Assembly (NCBI RefSeq): GCF_000213575.1
Contig: NZ_GL892007.1
Location: 62,001 to 126,000 of the forward strand
Source: Dysgonomonas mossii DSM 22836
GTDB lineage: Bacteria; Bacteroidota; Bacteroidia; Bacteroidales; Dysgonomonadaceae
Direction: 5' to 3'
Length of the DNA stretch: 64,000 nucleotides
Shown piece by piece: positions 1-9,358 of this stretch. Both the position numbers and the translations under genes were made by a program. The notes below the pieces were generated by a model. It saw nothing but the letters and a program-made list of their open reading frames with translations, searched no databases and was not told the origin of the DNA. The first letter of the stretch is position 1. Every line of letters begins with the position of its first letter.

Positions 1-1
1 A

Positions 2-469
2 ATAGAGTTTTCGGTAAATGAATCGGAAGTAAATAATGTAAAACCCGGAACACCTCTCACTTTTACATTCGATAATGATTTAAACAAATACCAAGCGACG
101 GTTTATGCTGTAGAGTCTAACCTCGATAGGCAAACGCTCACTCTAAAAGCCAGAGCTTTGTATGCCAATCCGGGAGGAAGATTAAAGCCGGGTCTCTCCA
201 CGAATGTTGAGATAAAATTGCAGGAGATAAAGAATACTTTAGTCATCCCTAGTTTATCTACAGTAGCCGAAATGGGACGTGATATTGCATACGTATATAA
301 GAATGGCTTAGCCCATCAAATAGTACTAAAGAAAGGTATGCGTACAGCCTCATCCGTTCAGGTATTAAACGGACTAAATGTTGGCGATACTCTTTTGGTA
401 ACGGGTGTCATGCAATTGCGTGACGGTTTGCCTGTTATTATCGATAATCTTATAGAAAGCAATCAGTAA
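2..469 (+). CDS. RND efflux membrane fusion protein (3' part only)
   Basis: This is the C-terminal end of a periplasmic adaptor (HlyD/AcrA family) that joins an inner-membrane RND pump to an outer-membrane channel. The frame is open from base 2, so the gene begins outside the window. The visible part is the beta-barrel and membrane-proximal region typical of these adaptors, with the segment NPGGRLKPGLSTNVEI, followed by LVIPSLSTV and a closing GDTLLVTGVMQLRDGLPV stretch. The RND pump gene starts 67 bases downstream on the same strand, so the two are almost certainly one operon. The family call is firm; the substrate is unknown. Confidence 0.9.
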   Translation: MEFSVNESEVNNVKPGTPLTFTFDNDLNKYQATVYAVESNLDRQTLTLKARALYANPGGRLKPGLSTNVEIKLQEIKNTLVIPSLSTVAEMGRDIAYVYKNGLAHQIVLKKGMRTASSVQVLNGLNVGDTLLVTGVMQLRDGLPVIIDNLIESNQ

Positions 470-536
470 AATAATTTATATAATAGCTTCGGATATTTAA
501 GATCATAGATTTCTAAACATCCAAAACCACTAAAAG

Positions 537-3500
537 ATGACTATATCTGAATTAAGTATAAAGCGACCGGTATTAGCCACTGTATTTGTATTGATTATAT
601 TCCTTTTAGGACTGATCGGATATACATATCTAGGTGTACGCGAATATCCCAACATAGATAACCCCATTATTTCGGTAGATGTAAGTTATCCCGGAGCTAA
701 TGCCGAAATCATAGAGAATCAGATCACAGAACCACTAGAACAAAATATAAATGGGATACCCGGCATCAGGTCTTTGACAAGTAGTAGTAGTCAGGGTTCA
801 TGCCGTATAACAGTGGAATTTGAATTATCTGTAGACCTCGAAACAGCAGCAAATGATGTGCGGGATAAAGTCTCACGGGCACAACGTTATCTGCCTCGCG
901 ACTGCGACCCTCCTACTGTATCTAAGGCTGATGCCGATGCCAACCCGATTATACAAATAAGTATACAAAGCGAAAAGCGTTCTTTGCTCGAACTAAGTGA
1001 AATAGCGGAGTTGACAGTAAAAGAGCGGTTACAAACCATACCCAATGTAAGTGCAGTGGAAATCTGGGGACAAAACCGCTATTCGATGCGACTATGGCTC
1101 GATCCGGTAAAAATGGCATCATATGGCATTACCCCTATGGATGTAAAAAGCGCCGTAGACAAAGAAAACGTAGAATTGCCTTCGGGCAGCATAGAAGGTG
1201 ACAATCTTGAACTTTCTATACGAACATTAGGATTGATGCAAACTCCCGAAGAATTCAACAATATGATTATCAAAGAAGACAATTATAATGTTGTAAGGTT
1301 TAGAGACGTAGGTACAGCGGAGCTGGGTACAGAAAACTATAAGAGTATTATGCGCCGAAATGGTGTTCCTGCTGTAAGTACCGTTATTATTCCACAACCG
1401 GGAGCTAATCAGATTGAGATTTCTGATGAAGCGATGGTTCGTCTCGAACAGCTAAAGAAAGACTTACCGGAGGATGTCAAAATAGATGTTGCCTTCGATA
1501 ATACTAAATTTATAAGGGCTTCGATAGCTGAAGTGGAAGAAACCGTGTATATAGCATTTGCGTTGGTAGTTATAATAATATTCCTTTTCCTTCGCGACTG
1601 GCGTGTGACGTTGGTTCCTTGCGTCGTTATTCCCGTATCACTGGTGGGGGCTTTCTTTGTGATGTATGTTGCAGGATTCTCGATCAATGTCTTATCCATG
1701 TTGGCCGTAGTTCTGGCTGTGGGATTGGTAGTCGATGATGCTATTGTGGTCACCGAGAACATCTATCTGAAAATTGAAGGAGGTATGACTCCCAAGCAAG
1801 CAGGAATAGAGGGTTCTAAAGAAATATTCTTCGCGGTTATCTCAACAACGGTGTCTGTGGTTGCGGTATTTTTCCCTATTGTCTTTCTCGAAGGGATGAC
1901 AGGGCGTTTGTTCCGTGAATTTAGTATTGTAATTGCCGGGGCTGTCCTTATTTCAGCATTTGTAGCTCTTACGTTTACACCGATGCTTGCTACCAAGTTA
2001 TTGAAGAAAAAAGATCAGGCGGGATGGTTTTACCGTAAAACAGATCCCTTCTTTCAATGGCTAACGCAAACTTACGACAACGGTTTGCAACACTTCCTTA
2101 AACATAAGATAATAATATGGCCAATTATAATCCTTACACTTGTAGGGATCGGTTATTTGGTCAGTGCTATCCCTTCCGAAATGGCACCATTGGAAGACCG
2201 GTCACAGATAACGATAAGAACCAGCGGACCTGAAGGCTCTACTTATGAATTTAATCGAAACTATACAGAAAAGATTGGTGTAATAGCTGATTCCGTTGCT
2301 CCTGAACGTCTCATTAGCACAATGCGTGCGTGGACGGGAGGCGGAATGATAAATCTTACGTTGCCAAACATTAAAGACAGAGGAAGAAGCCAAATGGAAA
2401 TTGCCAGCGAACTGACAAAGGCCGTAAGGAAAGAAACGGAAGCACGGGCTTTTGTGCAACAACAGTCTACCTTCGGTGGAAGGCGATCGAGTATGCCTAT
2501 ACAATATGTATTGCAAGCTACCAACCTTGAAAAATTAGAGGAATTTATCCCTCAATTTATGAGAAAAGTACAGGAGAGCCCAATGTTTCAGATGGCTGAT
2601 GTAAATCTTAAATTCACGAAACCCGAAACCCGTATTATCATAGACCGAGATAAAGCCGCAATACTAAGAGTGAGTACCAGAGATATAGGACAAACTTTAC
2701 AGTATGCACTGAGTGGGCAACGTATGGGCTATTTCTATATGAATGGGAAACAATATCAAATATTAGGAGAAATTAATCGCCAACAAAGGAATACACCTCT
2801 CGATCTGAAATCTATTTATCTTAAGAACTTAGGCGGGAATATGATCCAGATGGATAATCTTGTGCGCTTAGAAGAAAGCGTTGCTCCCCCTCAGCTATAT
2901 AGATACAACAGATTTAAGTCGGCAACAGTGTCCGCAGGATTATCTCCGGGAGTAACAATCGGTGCCGGATTGGAAGAAATGGATCGTATTGCGAAAGAAA
3001 CGCTTGATGATACATTCCGAACTGCATTGGCGGGAGATTCGAAGGATTTTAGCGAAAGCTCTTCCAGTTTGATGTTTGCATTTATACTTGCTATATTACT
3101 TATCTTTTTGATCCTTGCCGCACAATTTGAAAGTTTCAAAGATCCGTTTGTTATTATGCTTACAGTGCCACTTGCAATTGCCGGAGCTCTATTGTTTATG
3201 TATATAAAAGATATAACGATGAATATATTCAGCCAGATAGGAATTATTATGCTCATCGGGCTGGTTGCTAAAAATGGTATCCTTATTGTGGAGTTTGCAA
3301 ATCAGCGTCAAGAAGCCGGGATGAGTAAACTTGAAGCGATACAAGGAGCCGCAGTACAACGACTGCGCCCTATCCTGATGACGAGTTTCTCTACGGTACT
3401 GGGATTGTTACCCTTAATATTTGCAAGTGCCGAAGGAGCCAACGGACGTATGGCTATGGGTGTGGCTGTAATTGGAGGAATGATGATTTCTACTCTATTG

Positions 3501-3572
3501 ACTATATTTATTGTACCGGCTATGTATTTATATATATCTACCGACAGAAGTAAGAAGATAGATCGGATTTAA
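537..3572 (+). CDS. RND multidrug efflux transporter, HAE1 (AcrB/MexB-like)
   Basis: This is a full-length (1011 aa) inner-membrane proton-driven efflux pump. The N-terminus has the usual short cytoplasmic lead and TM1 (about residues 11-30), then a large periplasmic porter domain. A central helix bundle carries GLVVDDAIVVTENI near residue 395, whose paired Asp residues are the proton-relay residues of the family. A second periplasmic loop follows, and the second bundle carries GLVAKNGILIVEFANQ near residue 907. The length is slightly short of the E. coli AcrB size but normal for Bacteroidota HAE1 pumps. It lies between an adaptor gene and a TolC-type gene, the standard three-gene order. Substrates cannot be read from the sequence. 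Confidence 0.95.
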   Translation: MTISELSIKRPVLATVFVLIIFLLGLIGYTYLGVREYPNIDNPIISVDVSYPGANAEIIENQITEPLEQNINGIPGIRSLTSSSSQGSCRITVEFELSVDLETAANDVRDKVSRAQRYLPRDCDPPTVSKADADANPIIQISIQSEKRSLLELSEIAELTVKERLQTIPNVSAVEIWGQNRYSMRLWLDPVKMASYGITPMDVKSAVDKENVELPSGSIEGDNLELSIRTLGLMQTPEEFNNMIIKEDNYNVVRFRDVGTAELGTENYKSIMRRNGVPAVSTVIIPQPGANQIEISDEAMVRLEQLKKDLPEDVKIDVAFDNTKFIRASIAEVEETVYIAFALVVIIIFLFLRDWRVTLVPCVVIPVSLVGAFFVMYVAGFSINVLSMLAVVLAVGLVVDDAIVVTENIYLKIEGGMTPKQAGIEGSKEIFFAVISTTVSVVAVFFPIVFLEGMTGRLFREFSIVIAGAVLISAFVALTFTPMLATKLLKKKDQAGWFYRKTDPFFQWLTQTYDNGLQHFLKHKIIIWPIIILTLVGIGYLVSAIPSEMAPLEDRSQITIRTSGPEGSTYEFNRNYTEKIGVIADSVAPERLISTMRAWTGGGMINLTLPNIKDRGRSQMEIASELTKAVRKETEARAFVQQQSTFGGRRSSMPIQYVLQATNLEKLEEFIPQFMRKVQESPMFQMADVNLKFTKPETRIIIDRDKAAILRVSTRDIGQTLQYALSGQRMGYFYMNGKQYQILGEINRQQRNTPLDLKSIYLKNLGGNMIQMDNLVRLEESVAPPQLYRYNRFKSATVSAGLSPGVTIGAGLEEMDRIAKETLDDTFRTALAGDSKDFSESSSSLMFAFILAILLIFLILAAQFESFKDPFVIMLTVPLAIAGALLFMYIKDITMNIFSQIGIIMLIGLVAKNGILIVEFANQRQEAGMSKLEAIQGAAVQRLRPILMTSFSTVLGLLPLIFASAEGANGRMAMGVAVIGGMMISTLLTIFIVPAMYLYISTDRSKKIDRI

Positions 3573-3615
3573 TAATTATGAATTTATCTACAATATAACA
3601 ACTATATACCAGCAC

Positions 3616-3666
3616 AAAAGGTAACAAATAAAAAAGAGATGAAAGCTGTTACTTTTGTCACCTTTT
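3616..3666. repeat. Intergenic GTNAC-pair element with inverted partner (copy 1)
   Basis: Between the RND pump and the TolC-type gene, GTTAC (3648-3652) and GTCAC (3657-3661) are spaced by TTTT, inside a 21-bp string (3646-3666) that recurs exactly at 54129-54149. AAAAGGTAACA just upstream (3616-3626) can pair with TGTTACTTTT (3647-3656) with one bulge, giving a hairpin with a loop of about 20 nt. The string also contains TACTTTTG (3650-3657), which fits the Bacteroidota -7 box, so it could serve as a promoter for the next gene. Confidence 0.6.
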
Positions 3667-3680
3667 GACTAAGAAGAATT

Positions 3681-5006
3681 TTGATGATGAAAAAATATAT
3701 ATTAATTATTGCTTTGGCAGTAGCTGTACCGGGCGTATCTGACTGTCAGGTTGTATTCGATCTGAAAAGATGTATCGAAGTCGGATTGCAAAAGAATTAT
3801 GATATTCGCATTATGCGCAATAATCAGGAAATCTCTGACAACAATCTCACTGTAGGAAATGCAGGATACCTTCCGTCTGTAGATCTCACAACGGGCTATT
3901 CGGGTTCGGTAAACAATACAACACAGAATTTGGCAAATGGAGAGAAAAATAAGAATAGCGACATCCACAATCAATTATTGAATGCAGGCGTCAACCTGAA
4001 TTGGACAGTTTTTGATGGTTTCAATATCCAAACAAACCACCAACGCCTAAAGGAGTTACAAAGGATGGGAGAACTGAATACCCGTCTAACGATAGAGAAC
4101 TTCGTATCAGGATTAACCTCGGAATATTATAATTACATCCAGCAGAATATCCGATTAAAAAACTTAAAATCAGCCGTTAAGTTATCCAAGGAAAGATTAC
4201 GAATTGTTGAGGCCAGATACGAAATCGGAGCAGGCTCTCGGCTCGATCTTCAGCAAGCAAAAGTAGACTTCAACAGTGACAGCTCTCGGTTGATTAAACA
4301 ATATGAAGTACTATACACATCTCGCATATCACTTAACCAAATGATGGCTGCTGACAATATCGAGCAGCTCATTGTTACTACCGACTCTATTATTGAATTC
4401 AATCAGTTTATAAATAAAGATGATATTTGGCAAAAAACGCTATCTTCGAATACTTTCCTTTTGTTATCAAATAAAAATAAGAATCTTAGTTTGCTTGATT
4501 TAAAAACAGCTCAGAGTGAGAACTATCCGTATTTGAAACTTAATGCAGGCTATGGTTATACAAAAAACATTTACAATACGGGGACTATAGATAATCAAAA
4601 CAATTTGGGCTTAACCTATGGATTAACTCTAGGGTTCAACCTATTTGATGGCTTCAATAGAAAAAGAAAACAAAAGAATGCCCTTATAGAAGTTGAAAAC
4701 AAAGAACTCCAGTACGAGCAAACTATACTCTCTCTAAAAGCCGATTTTTCGAATATGTGGATGGCTTATAGAAATAACATAGATCTGACGAATCTTGAAA
4801 AAGAAAATGTAGAGACAGCAAAAGAAAACCATGAAATAGCTATCGAACGCTACAAACTGGGAGATCTATCAGGTATAGAACTACGAGAAGCACAAAACAG
4901 TCTATTAGAGGCCGAAGAAAGACTTGTTCAGGCTGAATATAATACAAAATTATGTGAGATATCGCTTATGCAAATTAGTGGGCAAGTAATTTCATATTCG
5001 GAATAA
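3681..5006 (+). CDS. TolC-family outer membrane efflux protein
   Basis: This is the outer-membrane channel of the tripartite efflux system. The 441-aa protein starts with a Sec signal (MMMKKYILIIALAVAVPG) and then DLKRCIEVGLQKNYDIRI, the usual opening of OEP repeats. It has two related long helical halves (about residues 40-220 and 240-430), each with the Ala/Gln/Glu-rich helices and a conserved FDGF segment (TVFDGFN, NLFDGFNRK) expected of the TolC duplication. Three Met codons lie in tandem at the start, so the exact start may be 3681, 3684 or 3687. It is 108 bases after the pump gene and is probably co-expressed with it. Confidence 0.93.
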   Translation: MMMKKYILIIALAVAVPGVSDCQVVFDLKRCIEVGLQKNYDIRIMRNNQEISDNNLTVGNAGYLPSVDLTTGYSGSVNNTTQNLANGEKNKNSDIHNQLLNAGVNLNWTVFDGFNIQTNHQRLKELQRMGELNTRLTIENFVSGLTSEYYNYIQQNIRLKNLKSAVKLSKERLRIVEARYEIGAGSRLDLQQAKVDFNSDSSRLIKQYEVLYTSRISLNQMMAADNIEQLIVTTDSIIEFNQFINKDDIWQKTLSSNTFLLLSNKNKNLSLLDLKTAQSENYPYLKLNAGYGYTKNIYNTGTIDNQNNLGLTYGLTLGFNLFDGFNRKRKQKNALIEVENKELQYEQTILSLKADFSNMWMAYRNNIDLTNLEKENVETAKENHEIAIERYKLGDLSGIELREAQNSLLEAEERLVQAEYNTKLCEISLMQISGQVISYSE

Positions 5007-5066
5007 ATATAATGAGCATTGTCGCATTCTGTTGTCAGTTTTGTAAAATAAATATAGGTATTTCTT

Positions 5067-7022
5067 TTATACCCAAATTTGAGAATTGCTAGTGGTATCT
5101 ATATTATTCTGATCAAACTGTTCAAATTCTGAATTATTGCTAATAAATTCCGGTACAAGGACTTTCATCTGTCGTACGAGTTTGTATTTATCATTTGTCT
5201 GGGCGACTAAAATTAACTGCTCTATTTGAGGTAAGATATCCTGAAAATGGTATTCTCTTACTTTGGCCATCATAATCTTTTTGTGCGAAGTCTGTTCTGT
5301 TATTTCAGAGTCATTCAATAACTCCTCATACAGTTTCTCTCCGGGCCTTAATCCTGAAAATTGAATTTCAATATCTCTTTCAGGAACTAGACCTGCCAAT
5401 TCTATCATTTTCTTTGCCAGGTCATATATTCTCACCGGTTGTCCCATATCAAAGACATAAATATAGCCGGACTTACCTATGACAGAAGCTTCCAAAACGA
5501 GACGACATGCCTCTGGAATTGTCATAAAATAACGGGTTATTTCAGGGTCAGTTACCGTTATCGGCCCTCCTTTTTCTATTTGCTTCCTAAATAACGGAAT
5601 AACAGAACCATTACTACCTAATACGTTACCAAAGCGAGTAGTTACAAACTTAGTGTGAGATTTATTTTTCTTCATATCGGTTGCACAAGACTGAACATAT
5701 ATCTCTGCAATACGTTTAGTAGCCCCCATAATATTGGTAGGATTTACAGCCTTATCTGTTGAGACCATAATAAACATCTCAACATCATATTTAATAGCCA
5801 AATCAACTAATATCTTTGTACCTAATACGTTTGTAATTATAGCTTCACAGGGATATCTTTCCATCATTGGTACATGCTTATAAGCAGCCGCATGGTAAAC
5901 GATATTAGGTTTATATTTATCGAACACAAAGTTGATAATTGTATGGTTACGGACATCTCCGATAATGGTAGTAAAGTTCAAGCAGGGATACAGTTTCTTT
6001 AATTCAATATCCAAATCATTCAATGGCGTTTCAGCCTGATCGAGACAAATAATAGAAGCTGGAGAAAATTGAGCTAATTGCTTGACTATTTCACTTCCGA
6101 TTGAACCTGCAGCACCTGTCACCAAAATATTTTTCCCTTGAACATTTTCAGCTATTACATTCAAGCTGATATTTATTTCGGGACGACCAAGCAAATCTTC
6201 AATCTGAACGGGACGAATACTCCGACTAATATCTGACAGTTGAGATAAACTGTCTATATTCATTTGTTTACTTATATAGATACGAATATTTAAGCTTAAT
6301 ATTTTTTCAACATAATTAGCTTCAGTCTTTAGTTCATCTTCTTTGGTAAACAATACATCTTTTATCTTGTATTTTAAAAAATCTTCAGGCTTCTGAATAG
6401 TAAGAACTGGTACGTCTGTCAGTTTCTTTAATTTTGAGTCAGGATCAGTTGTAAGAAAACCGATAATCCTGAACCTATTGTTTCCGGTACTCAACAGCTG
6501 TGCAAGGACAATGTTATCTTCATTTAATCCCCACACAAATACAGGTATAGAAGGGTTGTTACCAAACCGTCGAGTTAATGTCTGATAAGTATAAACGACA
6601 ATTATGCGAAACCCGTACAAACCAACCAATGAAACTAAAAAGAGAGTACTACAATATGCAACAGCAACGCTTCCGGATGGACCTATAACTTTATATAATG
6701 TAAGAAATATAAGTATATCAGCAAATAACAAGGATGTAAGTATCTTTTGAAATTCATGAATTGTAGAATAACGAACAATTCCTTTATATGTTTTGAATAT
6801 TCTAAAACATAATGCATTAAACAATAGGGTTATAGCCAGATATTCAAAGAATACAGGATGATATACTATATGAATATTTTTGTATATCTGAAGTGTTAGG
6901 ATATATGATATGATAGTCGCAAAAGTGACTATTGCCAAATCTATGAACAAGACGAACCACCTGCTTAGCAGACGATTCTCTAAGAATCTCTTATATATTT
7001 TTCGTGTAGTGTTGTTTATCAT
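5067..7022 (-). CDS. Membrane-bound UDP-GlcNAc 4,6-dehydratase (WbpM/FlaA1/CapD-like)
   Basis: This 651-aa protein has four predicted N-terminal membrane helices (about residues 20-150), a first nucleotide-binding-like region, and then an SDR domain. The SDR domain carries the NAD motif TGAAGSIGSE near residue 302 and STDKAVNPTNIMGATKR near residue 420. That architecture is the long WbpM/PglF class, which turns UDP-GlcNAc into UDP-4-keto-6-deoxy-GlcNAc at the inner face of the membrane. It is the last gene of the minus-strand operon. The WbpV-like reductase and WbpL-like transferase nearby suggest its product is reduced to UDP-QuiNAc. It is distinct from the shorter WbjB-type enzyme at 12922. 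Confidence 0.9.
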   Translation of the reverse strand: MINNTTRKIYKRFLENRLLSRWFVLFIDLAIVTFATIISYILTLQIYKNIHIVYHPVFFEYLAITLLFNALCFRIFKTYKGIVRYSTIHEFQKILTSLLFADILIFLTLYKVIGPSGSVAVAYCSTLFLVSLVGLYGFRIIVVYTYQTLTRRFGNNPSIPVFVWGLNEDNIVLAQLLSTGNNRFRIIGFLTTDPDSKLKKLTDVPVLTIQKPEDFLKYKIKDVLFTKEDELKTEANYVEKILSLNIRIYISKQMNIDSLSQLSDISRSIRPVQIEDLLGRPEINISLNVIAENVQGKNILVTGAAGSIGSEIVKQLAQFSPASIICLDQAETPLNDLDIELKKLYPCLNFTTIIGDVRNHTIINFVFDKYKPNIVYHAAAYKHVPMMERYPCEAIITNVLGTKILVDLAIKYDVEMFIMVSTDKAVNPTNIMGATKRIAEIYVQSCATDMKKNKSHTKFVTTRFGNVLGSNGSVIPLFRKQIEKGGPITVTDPEITRYFMTIPEACRLVLEASVIGKSGYIYVFDMGQPVRIYDLAKKMIELAGLVPERDIEIQFSGLRPGEKLYEELLNDSEITEQTSHKKIMMAKVREYHFQDILPQIEQLILVAQTNDKYKLVRQMKVLVPEFISNNSEFEQFDQNNIDTTSNSQIWV

Positions 7023-7037
7023 GAGTTATTTTACATA

Positions 7038-7460
7038 TTACTTGATTATCCAAAAGTTTTTGTCGTATCTAAAATCGTCATCTTTAACCATACTTAAAGG
7101 AAGTGTTGAGAAGGATAGAAGCTTTGATCCTACGGTTAATGATTTTATAGCATTTGCATATCCTAAAGGGATACATAGTATTTTACTGTCAGTTTCATCT
7201 AAAATCATACTTTCCACGATTAAAGAAGAAGAAGGTTTTTCCCAATTATCTATTTTTACATATGATACCTGAAATGCACCTTTAATACAATAGAAATACT
7301 TTGTATCTAGTTTATGCCCCTGCCATGCTCTTAATTCGTTTTCCTCTGAATTTTCAATAATATAGAAGCGAACAATATTATCAAAAGAAAAGTCATTAAC
7401 AAAAGATATAATTCCTCTATTATCTTTATGATTACTCCCTTGTATTATGAATGGTGGCAT
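7038..7460 (-). CDS. RmlC-like cupin (WxcM/FdtA type), possible sugar isomerase
   Basis: This small (140 aa) single-domain cupin carries DNRG near residue 13, RAWQGHK near residue 44 and IPLGYANAIKSL near residue 96. These match the layout of RmlC-like and FdtA/QdtA-type enzymes, which epimerise or keto-isomerise 4-keto-6-deoxy nucleotide sugars. It overlaps the end of the WecA/WbpL-like gene by 16 bases, so it is a true operon member. It may act on a 4-keto sugar made by the neighbouring dehydratase, but the substrate and even catalytic activity are inference. Some relatives are non-catalytic or fused to acyltransferases. Confidence 0.7.
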   Translation of the reverse strand: MPPFIIQGSNHKDNRGIISFVNDFSFDNIVRFYIIENSEENELRAWQGHKLDTKYFYCIKGAFQVSYVKIDNWEKPSSSLIVESMILDETDSKILCIPLGYANAIKSLTVGSKLLSFSTLPLSMVKDDDFRYDKNFWIIK

Positions 7461-8404
7461 TTTATTAAAATAAATTTAGTTGAATAAATTGAAATTAAAG
7501 TAATAATTATAATTATAGATACAATATTTATATATTGATTCGCATACACGTATGTATATATTATAACTAAGGATGTAAAAGTCTGAACAATTGCATATGC
7601 CATAGATACTAAACGATGGTCTAATTTTTGCTCATTACTCAATATCTGATAATAATGTATACGATGAGGTTTAAAGATATTCTGTTTTAGATATAACCTA
7701 TGTAAGATAGTACAAATAGAGTCAACCCCATACACAGATAAAAACATAACCCATACTATACTACTCGTTCTGCAAATCAGAATAATTAATATATATACAA
7801 TCCAAAAAGCAAGAGTAATACTGCCTATATCTCCAGCAAAACATTTTGCCTTTTTTCTATAATTAAAAAAGAGAAAAATAGAACATGCTATAATAGGAAA
7901 AATAAGTAAGTCATTGTTAACAAAAGTAATTACACAATTATTCGTATATAAAAATGAAGCAAAAACAACACATGAGTATAGTCCTGTTATTCCATTTATC
8001 CCATCCATAAAATTATATGCATTTATAATGCCTATAGAAATAATGAATGCAATTAAAATAATCCACCAAGGATAAATAGAAAAAATATTTAAATCATAAA
8101 AAATAACACCAACCGAGAATAATTGAACAAATGCTCTAACTCTACTAGGTAAAGTTCTAATATCATCAATAAAACTCACAAAACCAATAAGAGTGATACC
8201 TATAAAAAAATTAAGAGATGAATCTATATTTAGCAGAAAATAGAATAATGCTACAAACCATACTATAATTCCACCACCTCTCATTGTAAGCTCCTTATGA
8301 GAACTTCTTTCATTAGGTCTATCTACAATATTATATTTATCGGCCACTTTAAAGTAAATCAGGATAAATATAGTAGATAATATATAACAAGCAAGATATA
8401 TCAT
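7445..8404 (-). CDS. Undecaprenyl-phosphate sugar-1-phosphate transferase (WbpL/WecA family)
   Basis: This is a polytopic membrane enzyme (319 aa, about 10 helices) of the GT4/MraY-like family that starts glycan assembly by moving a HexNAc-1-phosphate onto undecaprenyl phosphate. Typical features are NERSSHKELTMRGGG near residue 34, FIDDIRTLPSRVR near residue 78, NAYNFMDGINGITG near residue 130 and CFAGDIGSITLAFW near residue 189. The Asp-rich cytoplasmic loops bind Mg2+ and substrate. It lies directly after the WbpV-like reductase gene, the same pairing as in Pseudomonas O-antigen loci, so QuiNAc or FucNAc-1-P is a likely first sugar (inference). Confidence 0.9.
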   Translation of the reverse strand: MIYLACYILSTIFILIYFKVADKYNIVDRPNERSSHKELTMRGGGIIVWFVALFYFLLNIDSSLNFFIGITLIGFVSFIDDIRTLPSRVRAFVQLFSVGVIFYDLNIFSIYPWWIILIAFIISIGIINAYNFMDGINGITGLYSCVVFASFLYTNNCVITFVNNDLLIFPIIACSIFLFFNYRKKAKCFAGDIGSITLAFWIVYILIILICRTSSIVWVMFLSVYGVDSICTILHRLYLKQNIFKPHRIHYYQILSNEQKLDHRLVSMAYAIVQTFTSLVIIYTYVYANQYINIVSIIIIITLISIYSTKFILIKCHHS

Positions 8405-8407
8405 GGT

Positions 8408-9358
8408 TCAGTTTGAATGCAGATTAAAAGACTTAATTGTTTTTAGAATCCCCGCTGATGTGGATATCGGTAATTGTTTTATATCTAAAGATTCTTTTAG
8501 TTTAGAATTGTCTACAATATAAGTTTCCGTTAATTTATTTAATCTAAAACTGTTTAGAGGTAAATGTAAAACATCTCCGACTTTCACACAGAATTTTATC
8601 AGTCCTAGAGGTATATTCCATATCTTAGCTTTTTTATCTAATGCTTCACAAATAAGTAATATTAATTCATTGGTCGATATAGGATTGTCATCTGAAATAT
8701 TATAAATGCCAGATGGGACTGTTGGTAACATGAATATAATTTTATCTATGATATAACACAGATTACCTATTGAAGTAAAAGATCGTTTATTGTCAAACTT
8801 GCCCAGAGGATAAGGAAATCCCTTATTTATGACATTATACAACAAATTTAAATTACCTTTATTCCCAGGCCCATGTATCATACAAGGACGAAATATATAT
8901 ACTCTTTTATCTCCCCACTCTTTTGATTGAATATATTCCTCTGCTTTTATCTTGCTTTCTCCGTATGGTCCTACTGGTTTAGGCACAACATCCTCTGTAA
9001 GTTTTTCACCCTCAACAAAATCTGCTGCAGCTTTAACAGAACTAAAAAAAATAAATGATCTAGAATCCGATACTATAAATTTATCAAATATTTTTTGTGT
9101 CAACCCTGTATTCACTGAAAAGTAGGATTGGGTTTCTGCTTTATTTTTTGTATCATGAGCTTTTCCTGCAAGATGAATTATTGTATCAATATCATTAAAT
9201 GGAATTTTGTCCAATTGACTCCAAGTATAAAATCTACTATACAAGCCTTCTTGCACTTCGGCAACATCTAAAGCCCATAGTTCATACTTATCTTTTAGAG
9301 ATAAAGCTAGATTGGTCCCGACAAACCCATATGCGCCTGTTATTAATATTTTTTTCAT
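8408..9358 (-). CDS. NAD-dependent epimerase/reductase, WbpV-like
   Basis: This is a 316-aa extended SDR with the cofactor motif TGAYGFVGTNL at residues 7-17, a Ser in FFSSVKAAAD near residue 104 and PYGESKIKAE near residue 130, giving the catalytic Tyr and Lys. The length and gene position (just before the WbpL-like gene, 3 bases apart) match WbpV-type enzymes, which reduce UDP-4-keto-6-deoxy-GlcNAc to UDP-QuiNAc. The needed 4-keto substrate would come from the WbpM-like protein at 5067. An alternative is a C4 epimerase or another 4-keto reductase. The family is certain; the exact product is a contextual call. Confidence 0.82.
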   Translation of the reverse strand: MKKILITGAYGFVGTNLALSLKDKYELWALDVAEVQEGLYSRFYTWSQLDKIPFNDIDTIIHLAGKAHDTKNKAETQSYFSVNTGLTQKIFDKFIVSDSRSFIFFSSVKAAADFVEGEKLTEDVVPKPVGPYGESKIKAEEYIQSKEWGDKRVYIFRPCMIHGPGNKGNLNLLYNVINKGFPYPLGKFDNKRSFTSIGNLCYIIDKIIFMLPTVPSGIYNISDDNPISTNELILLICEALDKKAKIWNIPLGLIKFCVKVGDVLHLPLNSFRLNKLTETYIVDNSKLKESLDIKQLPISTSAGILKTIKSFNLHSN

